Origin: Bacteroidia bacterium
GTDB lineage: Bacteria; Bacteroidota; Bacteroidia; Cytophagales; Cyclobacteriaceae
DNA length: 42,966 nucleotides
Reading direction: 5' to 3'
Assembly (NCBI GenBank): GCA_030430675.1
Contig: JAUIKU010000015.1
Span: 1 to 42,966, forward strand
Within the stretch, counting starts at the first letter, position 1, and every line of letters starts with the position of its first letter. Shown one piece after another: positions 8,315-16,600 of the stretch. The translations under genes were made by a program, and so were the position numbers. The notes below the pieces were generated by a model. That model did not search any database and was not told the DNA's origin. It saw only the letters and a list, made by a program, of their open reading frames with translations.

Positions 8315-10216
8315 TCATTCGAGGTATTTATTATACCATTTCTGGAATACCATCAGTCCCCAAATGCGGGCTGGGCTATCACCGGGATCGCGGCTGTGTA
8401 ACCGGTTGATCAGTGCACCAACAGCATCCATATCGAAAATGCCCTGATCCTGTATTCTTTCTTTGCTCAACAATTCGTTCCTAATCACACCATCCAGTTC
8501 TTTTCGCATCCAGCCTAATAGCGGCACCTCAAAACCCTGCTTGCGGCGATTGTAAAGTGCATCGGGCAATGTACTCCTAAAAGTATCCTGAAGTAATCTC
8601 TTGCGCATCTTCCCCTGTATCTTGGAACTGAGAGGTAGTTTACTGGCAAATTCCACCAACTTATGATCCAGAAAAGGCACCCTTACTTCCAGTCCATGGG
8701 CCATGCTCATCATATCCACTTTCGTGAGCATATCGTTTGGTAGAACCAGCCTCAAATCGGTGTACAGCATATCATTTAAGTCAGGAGTAGTCCCCAGGTT
8801 TTTGAGAAAAATCTGTCGTCGACGCTCCACTTCTGCCTGGCTCATGTCGTGAGTAATACCGCTATTTAAAAGCTCCAGCGCTTCAGCGCGGGATGCGATG
8901 CCGGCCCAGTACCAGTATCTCTCGGAATCGGAAAGCTTTAAGCCCTGCGCCAACCGGTGCAGCTGGCGGAATTTATTGGTCAAGGTATTGTTTCGAGATT
9001 TGGGTAAGTATCCGGTAACTCCGGCCAGGCTCTTGATCAACGAATTGGAAAGACGCCCTTCCAGAGATCTTTTGAGCGCCAGATGCTTGTGATAACCTCC
9101 GAATAACTCATCTGCTCCATCACCTGAAAGCGCCACCTTTACCGACTGCCGGGTGAGTTTGCTCAATACATAAACCGGCAGTGCCGAACTATCCGCAAAG
9201 GGTTCATCCAGGTGTTCCCAGACATCAAACAGGCTTTGATGCAAATCTAGAGTACTCAATTCAAATACGGTGTGCCTGGTACCCAGCTTATCCGCCACCA
9301 TACGAGCATACTCCGTTTCATCGAAGTAGGGTTGGTCCCTGTAGCCAATAGAAAATGTGTTCAGGTCAGGATCATGACGGCTGGCCAGTGCGGTTACGAT
9401 AGAACTGTCAATACCGCCGCTGAGAAATGTCCCTAACGGAACATCCGCCACCATTCTGCTTACTACCGACTGCTCCATCAAACCAAACAACTCTTTTTGT
9501 TGCTGTTCATAGGAAAGCGGAGGTTTGGTCGCATTCTCAGGTTGTGGAAGGTTATAATAAGTCTGTGGTGCTATCCGGGGAGCGCTTACTTTGAGAAAGG
9601 TTCCCGGTGGCAATTTCCTGATCCCCTCCAGCATGGTATGCGGTGCCGGGACATAGTTCAACTCCAGGTACAGGTTCAGGGACTGGTAATCCAGGTTCCT
9701 GGGAATATTATAAGCCAGTAAGGACCTCATTTCGGAACCAAACACAAACTTATCCTGGTCGATGTAATACAACAGCGGATTGATCCCAAACCGGTCCCTT
9801 GCCAGGAACAACTCATTTTTTTCTAAGTCAAAAATGGCCAGTGCAAAACAGCCATTGAGCTTTTGCAAACATGCCTCTCCCTCCTGGATAAACAGGTTGA
9901 GCAGTACTTCTGTATCGGAATCCGATTTGAATATGGCTCCCTGATTGATCAGGGAATGTCGCAATCCCTGATAATTATATATTTCGCCGTTGTAAACGAT
10001 TTGGTAGCGACCGCTTTGGTCAGCCATGGGCTGATGACCGTTGGGGGTGGGATCTATTACAGAAAGACGCCGATGACCCAGTCCAACCCACTCCGACACG
10101 AAATTATTCTGGTAATCAGGACCCCGGTGCTTTAACTGGGAGGTGGCATTGGCCAGGTGAATCATGTGCATCCGCCCGATTTCATTAAAAGCCATTATCC
10201 CGGTAATCCCACACAT
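8315..10216 (-). CDS. asnB: asparagine synthase (glutamine-hydrolysing)
   Basis: A 633-residue class II amidotransferase that makes asparagine (or amidates a related acceptor) from aspartate, glutamine and ATP. The N-terminal nucleophile Cys2 follows the initiator Met (MCGITGIMAF), and the glutaminase domain shows HRGPD, HRRLSVID and YNGEIYNY. The synthetase domain has the ATP-pyrophosphatase loop FLSGGIDSS and SGDGADELFGGY. The C-terminal part (DMLTKVDMMSMAHGLEVRVPFLDH) is typical of the bacterial AsnB/AsnH group, which also includes enzymes of cell-surface polysaccharide loci, so the acceptor need not be free aspartate. Length is normal. It is divergent from the NlpC/P60 gene, with about 108 bases between them. 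Confidence 0.95.
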   Translation of the reverse strand: MCGITGIMAFNEIGRMHMIHLANATSQLKHRGPDYQNNFVSEWVGLGHRRLSVIDPTPNGHQPMADQSGRYQIVYNGEIYNYQGLRHSLINQGAIFKSDSDTEVLLNLFIQEGEACLQKLNGCFALAIFDLEKNELFLARDRFGINPLLYYIDQDKFVFGSEMRSLLAYNIPRNLDYQSLNLYLELNYVPAPHTMLEGIRKLPPGTFLKVSAPRIAPQTYYNLPQPENATKPPLSYEQQQKELFGLMEQSVVSRMVADVPLGTFLSGGIDSSIVTALASRHDPDLNTFSIGYRDQPYFDETEYARMVADKLGTRHTVFELSTLDLHQSLFDVWEHLDEPFADSSALPVYVLSKLTRQSVKVALSGDGADELFGGYHKHLALKRSLEGRLSNSLIKSLAGVTGYLPKSRNNTLTNKFRQLHRLAQGLKLSDSERYWYWAGIASRAEALELLNSGITHDMSQAEVERRRQIFLKNLGTTPDLNDMLYTDLRLVLPNDMLTKVDMMSMAHGLEVRVPFLDHKLVEFASKLPLSSKIQGKMRKRLLQDTFRSTLPDALYNRRKQGFEVPLLGWMRKELDGVIRNELLSKERIQDQGIFDMDAVGALINRLHSRDPGDSPARIWGLMVFQKWYNKYLE

Positions 10217-10275
10217 GATTCTTAATTAGAGAGCGCTAAAATAGTATATGTGCCTTTAAATTGTACAAATCGTTT

Positions 10276-10283
10276 TATATTTG
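10276..10283 (+). promoter_or_regulatory. candidate -7 box of the NlpC/P60 gene
   Basis: The octamer TATATTTG matches the Bacteroidota -7 consensus TAnnTTTG exactly and sits 41 bases upstream of the GTG start at 10325. The matching -33 element is weak (a CTTTA stretch around 10254-10258), so the assignment rests on the -7 box and its position. Confidence 0.45.
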
Positions 10284-10324
10284 AAATGACCTGACATTTT
10301 TTTCGTTACAGCAAAAAACAACCC

Positions 10325-10789
10325 GTGTCCAGATTTTTTTATTTTGCTTTAGCGGTACTGATTTTTAGTTGTACCACCTCGAAGAACAGGAATACGCTCG
10401 ATCCCAAAATAGAGACTGCTATTTCCGCTGCACGATCCTATACCGGGACTCCCTATCGTTATGGGGGGACCAGTAAACGGGGAATGGACTGCAGTGGGCT
10501 GTTGTGTGTCTCTTATCGAAGTGCCGGTTTGAGCCTGCCGCGAACCTCTTCCGAACAAAGCAAGTTTGGGAAGCCGGTTAAAATCAATGAGCTCAAACCG
10601 GGAGATTTAGTGTTCTTTTCCAAGAAAAAGGGTAGAAGGAAGATCACCCATGTGGGTATGGTTACCGATGTAAAAAAGAAAAACGAGATAAGGTTTATTC
10701 ACAGTTCCACCAAATTAGGGGTAGTGGAAAATAATCTTATGTCCAATTATTACCGGGGAATATTTGTTAAGGCACGCCGCCCGTTTTAA
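10325..10789 (+). CDS. NlpC/P60 family lipoprotein peptidase
   Basis: 154 residues, starting at GTG. A lipoprotein signal (hydrophobic stretch ending LIFSC, Cys16) suggests anchoring to the outer or inner membrane. The C40 peptidase domain follows: GTPYRYGGTSKRGMDCSG contains the catalytic Cys56, ITHVGMV the catalytic His109, and RFIHSS the third polar residue. Such enzymes cut gamma-D-glutamyl-diaminopimelate or related bonds in peptidoglycan stem peptides and act in cell-wall growth or turnover. Length fits a single-domain member. The end of the gene overlaps the -33 element of the tRNA-Ala promoter. Confidence 0.92.
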   Translation: MSRFFYFALAVLIFSCTTSKNRNTLDPKIETAISAARSYTGTPYRYGGTSKRGMDCSGLLCVSYRSAGLSLPRTSSEQSKFGKPVKINELKPGDLVFFSKKKGRRKITHVGMVTDVKKKNEIRFIHSSTKLGVVENNLMSNYYRGIFVKARRPF

Positions 10790-10814
10790 AATATTCAGGA
10801 AACATATATATTTG
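10784..10814 (+). promoter_or_regulatory. promoter of tRNA-Ala
   Basis: TTTT at 10784-10787, a 19-nt spacer, then TATATTTG at 10807-10814 form a Bacteroidota housekeeping promoter with consensus spacing. It lies about 100 bases upstream of the tRNA-Ala gene, with no open reading frame between. Confidence 0.6.
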
Positions 10815-10854
10815 CAATCCCAAGTCCGGATCACCTGTTGTTGAAGGACAAGGG

Positions 10855-10903
10855 AGTTGAGAATTGAGCGAGTGTTCACACACTCACACCCAAACTCAAC
10901 TCA
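10855..10903. repeat. imperfect inverted repeat of GAGTTGAG / CTCAACTC motifs
   Basis: A G-rich arm containing GAGTTGAG and GAGCGAGTG is followed after TTCACA by a C-rich arm containing CACTCACACCC and CTCAACTC. The arms can pair into a long imperfect hairpin just before tRNA-Ala. The C-rich arm is similar in composition and short motif (ACTCAAA/ACTCACA) to the stretch at 12682-12740, so it may belong to a dispersed low-complexity repeat family. Confidence 0.45.
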
Positions 10904-10913
10904 TACTCAATCC

Positions 10914-10987
10914 GGGGCATTAGCTCAGCTGGCTAGAGCGCTACGCTGGCAGCGTAGAGGTCATCAGTTCGACTCTGATATGCTCCA
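10914..10987 (+). tRNA. tRNA-Ala (anticodon GGC)
   Basis: A 74-nt cloverleaf. The acceptor stem GGGGCAT pairs with ATGCTCC (one G-U), followed by discriminator A at 10987; no CCA is encoded. The D arm contains AGCTCAGCTGGCTAGAGC. The anticodon stem CTACG/CGTAG encloses the loop CTGGCAG with anticodon GGC, which reads GCC and GCU. The T arm contains TTCGACT. A strong terminator begins 2 bases downstream. Confidence 0.96.
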
Positions 10988-10988
10988 C

Positions 10989-11040
10989 AAGACAGCGTGA
11001 GAATCGGGATAAAAATCCGAAAGTCTCACGCTGTCTTTAT
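10989..11040 (+). terminator. rho-independent terminator of tRNA-Ala
   Basis: A perfect 14-bp inverted repeat (AAGACAGCGTGAGA at 10989-11002 with its complement at 11024-11037) is followed by a T-rich tract. The loop contains a smaller nested hairpin (TCGGGAT / ATCCGA). Confidence 0.85.
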
Positions 11041-11151
11041 TTTATAGCTATGGAAGGTGCATAAAATCGAAGATCAACCGGACCCTGGATTTTGATTTTA
11101 GTAACTGTTAAATGTATATTGACAGTTGACTTAAAGAAATCACCACCGATC

Positions 11152-12582
11152 ATGAAACCCTCCAGAAATTCCTATTCCAGAAGAAAGTTTGTCAAGGCCT
11201 CTGCCGCTTCAGTTGCGGCATTTTCCATTGTGCCCCGGCACGTATTGGGTGGAATAGGCTTTACCGCACCCAGTGACACCCTGATCATAGCAGGTATAGG
11301 AGTGGGTGGCAAGGGCAAGTCAGATTTAACCGAATGTGCAAAAAGCCCAAATGCCAAGATAGCTTATTTATGCGATGTGGATGATCGTATGGCAGTTGAC
11401 TCAAAAGCCAATTTCCCCGATGCCAAGTACTACAAGGATTTTAGAAAAATGCTGGATGAAGTGGGTAAAGACATTGATGCGGTGACGGTGTCAACCCCTG
11501 ACCATACCCATGCAGTGGCTACCCTGGCCGCCATTCAGATGGGAAAACACGTTTACGTGCAGAAACCCCTCACCCATAGCATTAAAGAAGCCAGAATGCT
11601 TACTGAAGCGGCCAGAAACCACAAAGTGGTTAGCCAAATGGGTAATCAGTGGGCTTCTGCCGAACCGGTTCGTCGCACCCAGGAACTGATCGATGCCGGA
11701 CTGATCGGAGAGGTCAACCGGGTCTATGCCTGGACTAACCGGCCCGTTTGGCCGCAGGGTATACCCGCTCCTACTGGTCAACATGAGATCCCAGGGGAGC
11801 TTGACTGGGACCTGTGGTTAGGCCCGGCACCGGAGATGAGCTACAATCCAGCCTACGTACCCTTCAACTGGCGCGGTTGGTGGGCGTTTGGTACCGGGGC
11901 ATTAGGTGATATGGGCTGTCACATAATGGATCCCTTTTTCAGGATCTTACCGGTGGATTACCCCTCTGAAGTGGAATGCAGCACCACCACTGCCTGGGCG
12001 GATTTCTTTAAGGTAGCCAATTTCAAAGACAGTTGTCCTGCTTCCGCCATCATCCACCTTAAATTCCCCAGAACGGACGGCAAGGGTGACATTAAACTGA
12101 CCTGGATGGACGGAGGGCTGCGCCCGGAACGTCCCGAAGAACTGGGAGCCGATGAGGATGCAGGAGACCTGAGCAATGGCATCATCTTCGAAGGAACCAA
12201 AGGAAAGATCATCGGGAACTATTCCAGCGACCCTATTTTACTGCCTACATCCAGGAAAGAAGAAGCCGATGCGGTACCAAAAACCCTTAAAAGGGTACCG
12301 GAGGGACATTATGTTTCCTGGGTAAACGCCTGTATCAAAGGGTATGACCAGGCGGAAGTAAGTTCTCCGTTTGATTATGCCGGCCCCTTTACCGAAGCAG
12401 TATTAATGGGAAATCTGGCCATCAGAGCATATATGCATCAGGAAAAGAACAGTGAAGGACGCACTGTGTTCCCGGGGCGTAAAAAGCTGGTTTGGGATGC
12501 CAAGAACATGCGAATTACCAATTACGAATTCGCCAATGAGTTCGTTATGCGCAAATACCGAAGCGGCTGGTCATTGGCTTGA
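11152..12582 (+). CDS. Tat-exported Gfo/Idh/MocA family oxidoreductase
   Basis: About 476 residues from the ATG at 11152. An in-frame TTG at 11092 would add 20 residues but would place non-signal sequence before the Tat signal, so ATG 11152 is preferred. The N-terminus has the twin-arginine motif SRRKFVKASAASVAAFS, so the enzyme is folded with its cofactor and exported to the periplasm. The Rossmann half shows IAGIGVGGKGKSD, AYLCDVDD and VSTPDHTHA; the family lysine lies in VQKPLTH. The C-terminal half (GALGDMGCHIMDPFFRILP) is the long bacterial type common in Bacteroidota and Planctomycetota. Family members act on sugars, inositols or glycosides; the substrate here is unknown. It stands alone between tRNA-Ala and a repeat-containing intergenic stretch. 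Confidence 0.9.
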   Translation: MKPSRNSYSRRKFVKASAASVAAFSIVPRHVLGGIGFTAPSDTLIIAGIGVGGKGKSDLTECAKSPNAKIAYLCDVDDRMAVDSKANFPDAKYYKDFRKMLDEVGKDIDAVTVSTPDHTHAVATLAAIQMGKHVYVQKPLTHSIKEARMLTEAARNHKVVSQMGNQWASAEPVRRTQELIDAGLIGEVNRVYAWTNRPVWPQGIPAPTGQHEIPGELDWDLWLGPAPEMSYNPAYVPFNWRGWWAFGTGALGDMGCHIMDPFFRILPVDYPSEVECSTTTAWADFFKVANFKDSCPASAIIHLKFPRTDGKGDIKLTWMDGGLRPERPEELGADEDAGDLSNGIIFEGTKGKIIGNYSSDPILLPTSRKEEADAVPKTLKRVPEGHYVSWVNACIKGYDQAEVSSPFDYAGPFTEAVLMGNLAIRAYMHQEKNSEGRTVFPGRKKLVWDAKNMRITNYEFANEFVMRKYRSGWSLA

Positions 12583-12591
12583 GTTAAGGGA

Positions 12592-12627
12592 CGATGGACG
12601 AGGGACGAGGGACGATGGACGAGGGAA
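12592..12627. repeat. heptamer tandem array (GGRACGA type)
   Basis: Five consecutive 7-base units of the form GGGACGA or TGGACGA plus a partial unit, beginning about 10 bases after the stop of the preceding gene. The 7-base period and purine bias match the GGAGTAG/GGAATAA arrays at 18857-18922 and 19348-19409. Confidence 0.8.
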
Positions 12628-12971
12628 CAAAACCCAGGAGCCCAAAGCCCAACGCGTCTGCTGGCTGAAACTGCCAACTGTAAACTCAAAACTACACACC
12701 TTCACACGCACACCCGAACTCAAACTCAAACTTAATTTGTGCATATCACCTCCGAATATTACATACTGATAATTTACAGATCGCTATATTTTTTGTTCAA
12801 AAAATAATGGGAAGTGCCCCCATTCATCAGAGGAGCGTGTAAGGTATCCAACCGAGGGTCGACAGTGTTACTTAATTGTCAATTTTTTATAATTTTTATA
12901 AAGAATATTACATTTAGAAATATTTAGGTATATTGGACTGATTTTTATAACTACTCTTTATTTTTTACTAA
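12628..12971. other. intergenic stretch with ACTCAAA-type simple repeats
   Basis: No convincing gene is present. The first 110 bases are C/A-rich with repeated ACTCAAA and CACAC motifs (12682-12740), like the arm before tRNA-Ala. The last 100 bases are very AT-rich and probably hold the promoter of the 12972 gene, but no exact TAnnTTTG box is seen there. Confidence 0.5.
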
Positions 12972-14414
12972 ATGGCCAAGTTAAAGAATATTATCAAGCA
13001 GCTCTCCGAGCCAGATTTTGAAGCCATCTACGATTCCCTGATGGAGAATGGCGCTGACAAGTCGGCTTACCTGTTAAAATCCATGCGGGAAAAATCAACC
13101 TCGGACAACAAGATCATGTCCGAGTTGGAGGTTAATACCAACGCCTATTATACCCTGCGATCGCGACTCAATCAAAAGATCGAGGAGTATTTGCTTCAGC
13201 AGTTGGAAAGTCCCAGAACTGATCTGCTGAAAAAAGTTGCCAATATAAATGAGATCATCTTTACCAAGAAAAAGGCCATAGCCATTGCTACCCTTAAAAA
13301 ACTGGAAAAGGAATTACTGGATTACGATCTGTCCAACGAGTTGACTATTATTTATAAGTCACTAAAGAAACTCCACATCAATCACCCGGATCATTACAAT
13401 TATTCACAGTCCTATAACCAGCACGTAGCCTATATGCTGGCGGTAGACAAGGCCGAAGATCTTTTGGGTGAGTATTTTAAAAAATACGGTCAGTATACAC
13501 TATCAAATAGTGACACCGAAAAGCTGGAATTGACCTTGTTGAACAAGGAGATGAACAATGTGGGTGCGCTCTACAAATCTCATCGCCTGTATGTTTACCA
13601 GAGTTGTATGAACATCTTCCATCGTCTGTTTGTGGAGATAGAAGAAGATTCTCTGGACGACGATCTGGAACCGATAGAAGATATCCTGGGGAAAATTCAA
13701 CGAACATTTGAAGACTATCACCTGGATTCCATCTACCATCATCTTAAAATCGTTTTTGAATTCTTAAAACTGGAGTACTACAATCACTACCGGGTATACC
13801 GCAAGGCGGAAAAATACTTCGAGGAAGTGAATGAGGATACCGCATTGTTACTTTCCAATTATAATCTCTATACCTATCCTTCACAGTTTCTCATCACCAA
13901 ACTGGAGCGACATAAGCGATTGAAACTGGAAGAGGAGATGTACGAGGAAAACGAACGAATTTTCATTGATTTTGAGGTAGACAAGAATGACATCCCTCAG
14001 TATGTTACCTATATGGTATACCGGGCACTTTCCTGCTACTATGTGAAAAAATACGATGAAGCGGCCCGGTGGATCAACAATCTCCTGAATGAAGTTAGCC
14101 TAAAGCGTTATCCCAATACACAACTGGAAATCAAGGTCATTCTGGCCTTACAGTACTGTCTGTTAAACGACTACGATTTGTTCAATCAATTGATCAATAG
14201 TATCCAGAGACAGATAAGAATTATTGGTAAAGAGAATTGTGAACACCTGCTGATCTTTACTAAGATCCTGAAAGTTTCTATCAGTGAGCTCAAAAAGAAC
14301 AAGGAGGAAAAGATCAGGGCCTTGATCCAGAAGTTCAATATGTTTCAGAAACAGGGTTTCTCACCATCCATGTACATCAAAATGGATGACGAGTTTGCCA
14401 GTAAACTGAGCTAG
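12972..14414 (+). CDS. hypothetical helical protein, possibly TPR-like
   Basis: A 480-residue protein with no signal peptide or membrane segment, rich in Lys, Glu, Leu and Tyr and almost entirely alpha-helical in appearance. Repeated helical pairs with Tyr and Leu at regular spacing (for example YMVYRALSCYYVKKYDEAARW near residues 346-366 and YHHLKIVFEFLKLEYYNHYRVYRKAEKYF near 255-284) suggest a TPR-like solenoid. The N-terminus (FEAIYDSLMENGADKSAYLL) looks like a compact helical start. I recognise no characterised family. It converges on a single-domain response regulator, with only 15 bases between stops; a functional link is conjecture. Confidence 0.8.
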   Translation: MAKLKNIIKQLSEPDFEAIYDSLMENGADKSAYLLKSMREKSTSDNKIMSELEVNTNAYYTLRSRLNQKIEEYLLQQLESPRTDLLKKVANINEIIFTKKKAIAIATLKKLEKELLDYDLSNELTIIYKSLKKLHINHPDHYNYSQSYNQHVAYMLAVDKAEDLLGEYFKKYGQYTLSNSDTEKLELTLLNKEMNNVGALYKSHRLYVYQSCMNIFHRLFVEIEEDSLDDDLEPIEDILGKIQRTFEDYHLDSIYHHLKIVFEFLKLEYYNHYRVYRKAEKYFEEVNEDTALLLSNYNLYTYPSQFLITKLERHKRLKLEEEMYEENERIFIDFEVDKNDIPQYVTYMVYRALSCYYVKKYDEAARWINNLLNEVSLKRYPNTQLEIKVILALQYCLLNDYDLFNQLINSIQRQIRIIGKENCEHLLIFTKILKVSISELKKNKEEKIRALIQKFNMFQKQGFSPSMYIKMDDEFASKLS

Positions 14415-14429
14415 GTTCGTCTGACCTAA

Positions 14430-14846
14430 CTAGGCTTTTAAATTCAACAGATTTTCCTGGGTAAGCGGCTTGTTGAGATAGTCAATTACGTACTCATAAT
14501 CCTTGGTGCGATTGACATCCTTGGGGTTTATAGAAGAAGTCAGCATGATGATCTTGCACTTTTCCTTGGTCTCATCGGCTAATTTGTCGAACTCTTCCAG
14601 GAATTGAAAACCATCCATCAGGGGCATGTCGATATCCAGGAATATCACCTCTGGCAATACATTTACGGACTCGGAGTTCAACTGCTCCAGGTTGCGTAAA
14701 AACTCGATAGCGCTGCGAGCACCGGTATGAGAAAAGATGTGCTCAGTAATGCCTGCTGCCTCAATCATTTTCTGGTTGATAAGATTATCTATATCGTTAT
14801 CATCAATCAGCATTACTGCGTGATATTGCTTTTCTTTATCTGACAT
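14430..14846 (-). CDS. single-domain response regulator (receiver only)
   Basis: 138 residues that form one CheY-like receiver domain with no output domain. The acidic pocket is Asp15/Asp16 (MLIDDND), the phosphoacceptor Asp71 (FLDIDMPLMDGF), followed by the conserved Thr in IIMLTSS and the Lys in YLNKPLT. This resembles the Rcp1-like receivers often paired with hybrid or phytochrome-type kinases. No kinase is adjacent. A possible promoter is on the - strand at 14867-14899. Confidence 0.92.
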   Translation of the reverse strand: MSDKEKQYHAVMLIDDNDIDNLINQKMIEAAGITEHIFSHTGARSAIEFLRNLEQLNSESVNVLPEVIFLDIDMPLMDGFQFLEEFDKLADETKEKCKIIMLTSSINPKDVNRTKDYEYVIDYLNKPLTQENLLNLKA

Positions 14847-14866
14847 ACTTCTAAAATTAATGAGCC

Positions 14867-14899
14867 TAAATTTATATAAATATCCTTTAGAAATGCAAA
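14867..14899 (-). promoter_or_regulatory. candidate promoter of the single-domain response regulator
   Basis: Read on the - strand, TTTG (14896-14899) is followed after 21 nt by TAAATTTA (14867-14874), one mismatch from the Bacteroidota -7 consensus. It lies 20 bases before the start codon. Confidence 0.35.
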
Positions 14900-14957
14900 A
14901 AAGTCGTTTTAAAAAAACACCGGCTGATTTCAGGGATAAAGCCCAAAAAAGAAAACC

Positions 14958-16514
14958 CTATAAGTCGAACTTAATTCCTTGTGCCAAAGGGACTTCACTG
15001 CTGAAATTGATGGTATTGGTTTGTCGTCGCATATAGATCTTCCAGGCATCGGACCCTGACTCCCTGCCCCCGCCGGTTTCTTTCTCACCACCAAAGGCTC
15101 CTCCGATCTCAGCCCCTGAGGTACCAATATTTACATTGGCGATCCCGCAATCGGAACCCTGGTGCGACAGGAACAGCTCAGATTCCTTCAGGTTATTGGT
15201 CATGATAGCGGAAGACAGACCCTGCGGTACACTGTTCTGAATACTGATGGCTTCTTCTATAGTGCGGTATTTAATAAGATAAAGTATTGGCGCAAAAGTT
15301 TCGCATTGCACAATTTCATAATCATTTTCCACCAAATAAATAGCGGGTTTAACATAACAACCACTTTGATAGTTCTCTCCTTCCAGGACTCCTCCCGCCA
15401 CGATCTCCTTACCACCACTTTGCTTTACCTTTTCCAATGCTTCCAGATATTGCGCCACCGCTTGGGTATCTATTAGCGGGCCCATGTGGTTGGACTCATC
15501 CAGCGGGTTGCCAATTTTTATTTGCCTATAGGCATTGGCAAGCTTTTCTGAAAACTCCTGGAAGATCTCTTCCTGAACAATGAGCCGCCTGGTGGTGGTA
15601 CATCGTTGACCGGCGGTGCCTACCGCTCCAAATACCGCACCGGTAAGTGCGGTTTCGAGGTCAGCATCTTTTGATATGATGATGGCATTGTTACCTCCCA
15701 GTTCCAGCAGGGCCTTGCCCAACCTGGCCCCTACCGCAGCTCCTACTGATTTGCCCATAGCGGTACTACCGGTGGCTGATACCAGGGGAATGCGCTGGTC
15801 CTGACTCATTAACATACCAATTTCACGACCTCCTACCACCAATCCGCTTACCCCTTCCGGGACCTCATTCTCTTTAAATACCTGTGATACTATGTGCTGA
15901 CAGGCAATAGCCGACAACGGGGTCTTTTCCGAGGGCTTCCAAACGCAGGTATCTCCACAAACCCATGCCAGTGCAGTATTCCAGGACCATACCGCCACCG
16001 GGAAATTAAAGGCGGAAATAATCCCAACCACTCCAAGCGGATGATATTGTTCATACATCCGGTGGGCAGGACGCTCCGAATGCATGGTCAGGCCGTACAA
16101 CTGCCTGGATAGTCCCACCGCAAAATCGCAGATGTCGATCATTTCCTGTACCTCACCCAAACCTTCCTGCAAGGACTTGCCCATTTCATAAGATACCAGC
16201 TTTCCCAGGGGCTCTTTGTATTGTCTCAGGCGGTCGCCAAACTGTCTGACCACTTCTCCTCTTCTGGGAGCGGGCCAATTCCTCCACCACCTGAAAGCCT
16301 CCCCGGCCTGCTTAACTACCTGTTGGTATTCCTTTTCTGAAGCTGCTATCACCGAAGCGGCCAATACGCCATCAACCGGTGAGGTCGAATCTATTTGGGG
16401 TCCCTGGCATTGCAGCCAGTTTTCTCCGGTGCTTGCTCCCTGATTGACAGGCTGAATGCCCAGTTCGCTTAGCAGGTCTTTTATACTGAAGTGGTTCTTG
16501 GTAATGCTGCTCAT
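14958..16514 (-). CDS. aldehyde dehydrogenase, ALDH7 type (aminoadipate-semialdehyde / piperideine-6-carboxylate dehydrogenase-like)
   Basis: 518 residues, complete for the family. The ALDH signature residues are visible: the NAD-binding stretch GVVGIISAFNFPVAVWSWN and VWKPSEKTPLSAIA, the general-base Glu in LLELGGNNAI, and the catalytic Cys305 in GTAGQRCTTTRRL. The overall pattern matches ALDH7 (antiquitin/AmaB), which oxidises alpha-aminoadipate semialdehyde during lysine catabolism, rather than betaine or succinate semialdehyde dehydrogenases. The substrate is inferred from family likeness only; no other lysine-degradation gene is in the window. It lies directly upstream of no same-strand partner, and the DegP terminator separates it from degP. 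Confidence 0.88.
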   Translation of the reverse strand: MSSITKNHFSIKDLLSELGIQPVNQGASTGENWLQCQGPQIDSTSPVDGVLAASVIAASEKEYQQVVKQAGEAFRWWRNWPAPRRGEVVRQFGDRLRQYKEPLGKLVSYEMGKSLQEGLGEVQEMIDICDFAVGLSRQLYGLTMHSERPAHRMYEQYHPLGVVGIISAFNFPVAVWSWNTALAWVCGDTCVWKPSEKTPLSAIACQHIVSQVFKENEVPEGVSGLVVGGREIGMLMSQDQRIPLVSATGSTAMGKSVGAAVGARLGKALLELGGNNAIIISKDADLETALTGAVFGAVGTAGQRCTTTRRLIVQEEIFQEFSEKLANAYRQIKIGNPLDESNHMGPLIDTQAVAQYLEALEKVKQSGGKEIVAGGVLEGENYQSGCYVKPAIYLVENDYEIVQCETFAPILYLIKYRTIEEAISIQNSVPQGLSSAIMTNNLKESELFLSHQGSDCGIANVNIGTSGAEIGGAFGGEKETGGGRESGSDAWKIYMRRQTNTINFSSEVPLAQGIKFDL

Positions 16515-16549
16515 GATTGGTAGTTATTGAGAATGCCTAAAGTTAATAA

Positions 16550-16579
16550 AACAAAAAAACCCCACGCCATGGCGTGGGG
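16550..16579 (-). terminator. rho-independent terminator of degP
   Basis: A perfect 20-base palindrome (16560-16579; CCCCACGCCA and its complement) is followed on the - strand by a seven-base T tract (A run at 16553-16559 on the + strand). It lies 21 bases after the degP stop. Confidence 0.88.
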
Positions 16580-16600
16580 TGTAAACCATATCAAATATGA

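Noticed and set aside
11092-11151. Upstream TTG start for the Tat-exported oxidoreductase
   Set aside because: It would place 20 residues before the twin-arginine signal, whereas ATG 11152 gives a normal signal peptide.
12452-12769. Open frame over the end of the Tat-exported oxidoreductase and the heptamer array
   Set aside because: Most of it lies in another frame of a well-supported gene, and the rest is translated simple repeat.
12781-12800. TATATTTTTTG as promoter of the 480-residue gene
   Set aside because: The spacing within the box does not fit TAnnTTTG and no -33 element is present.
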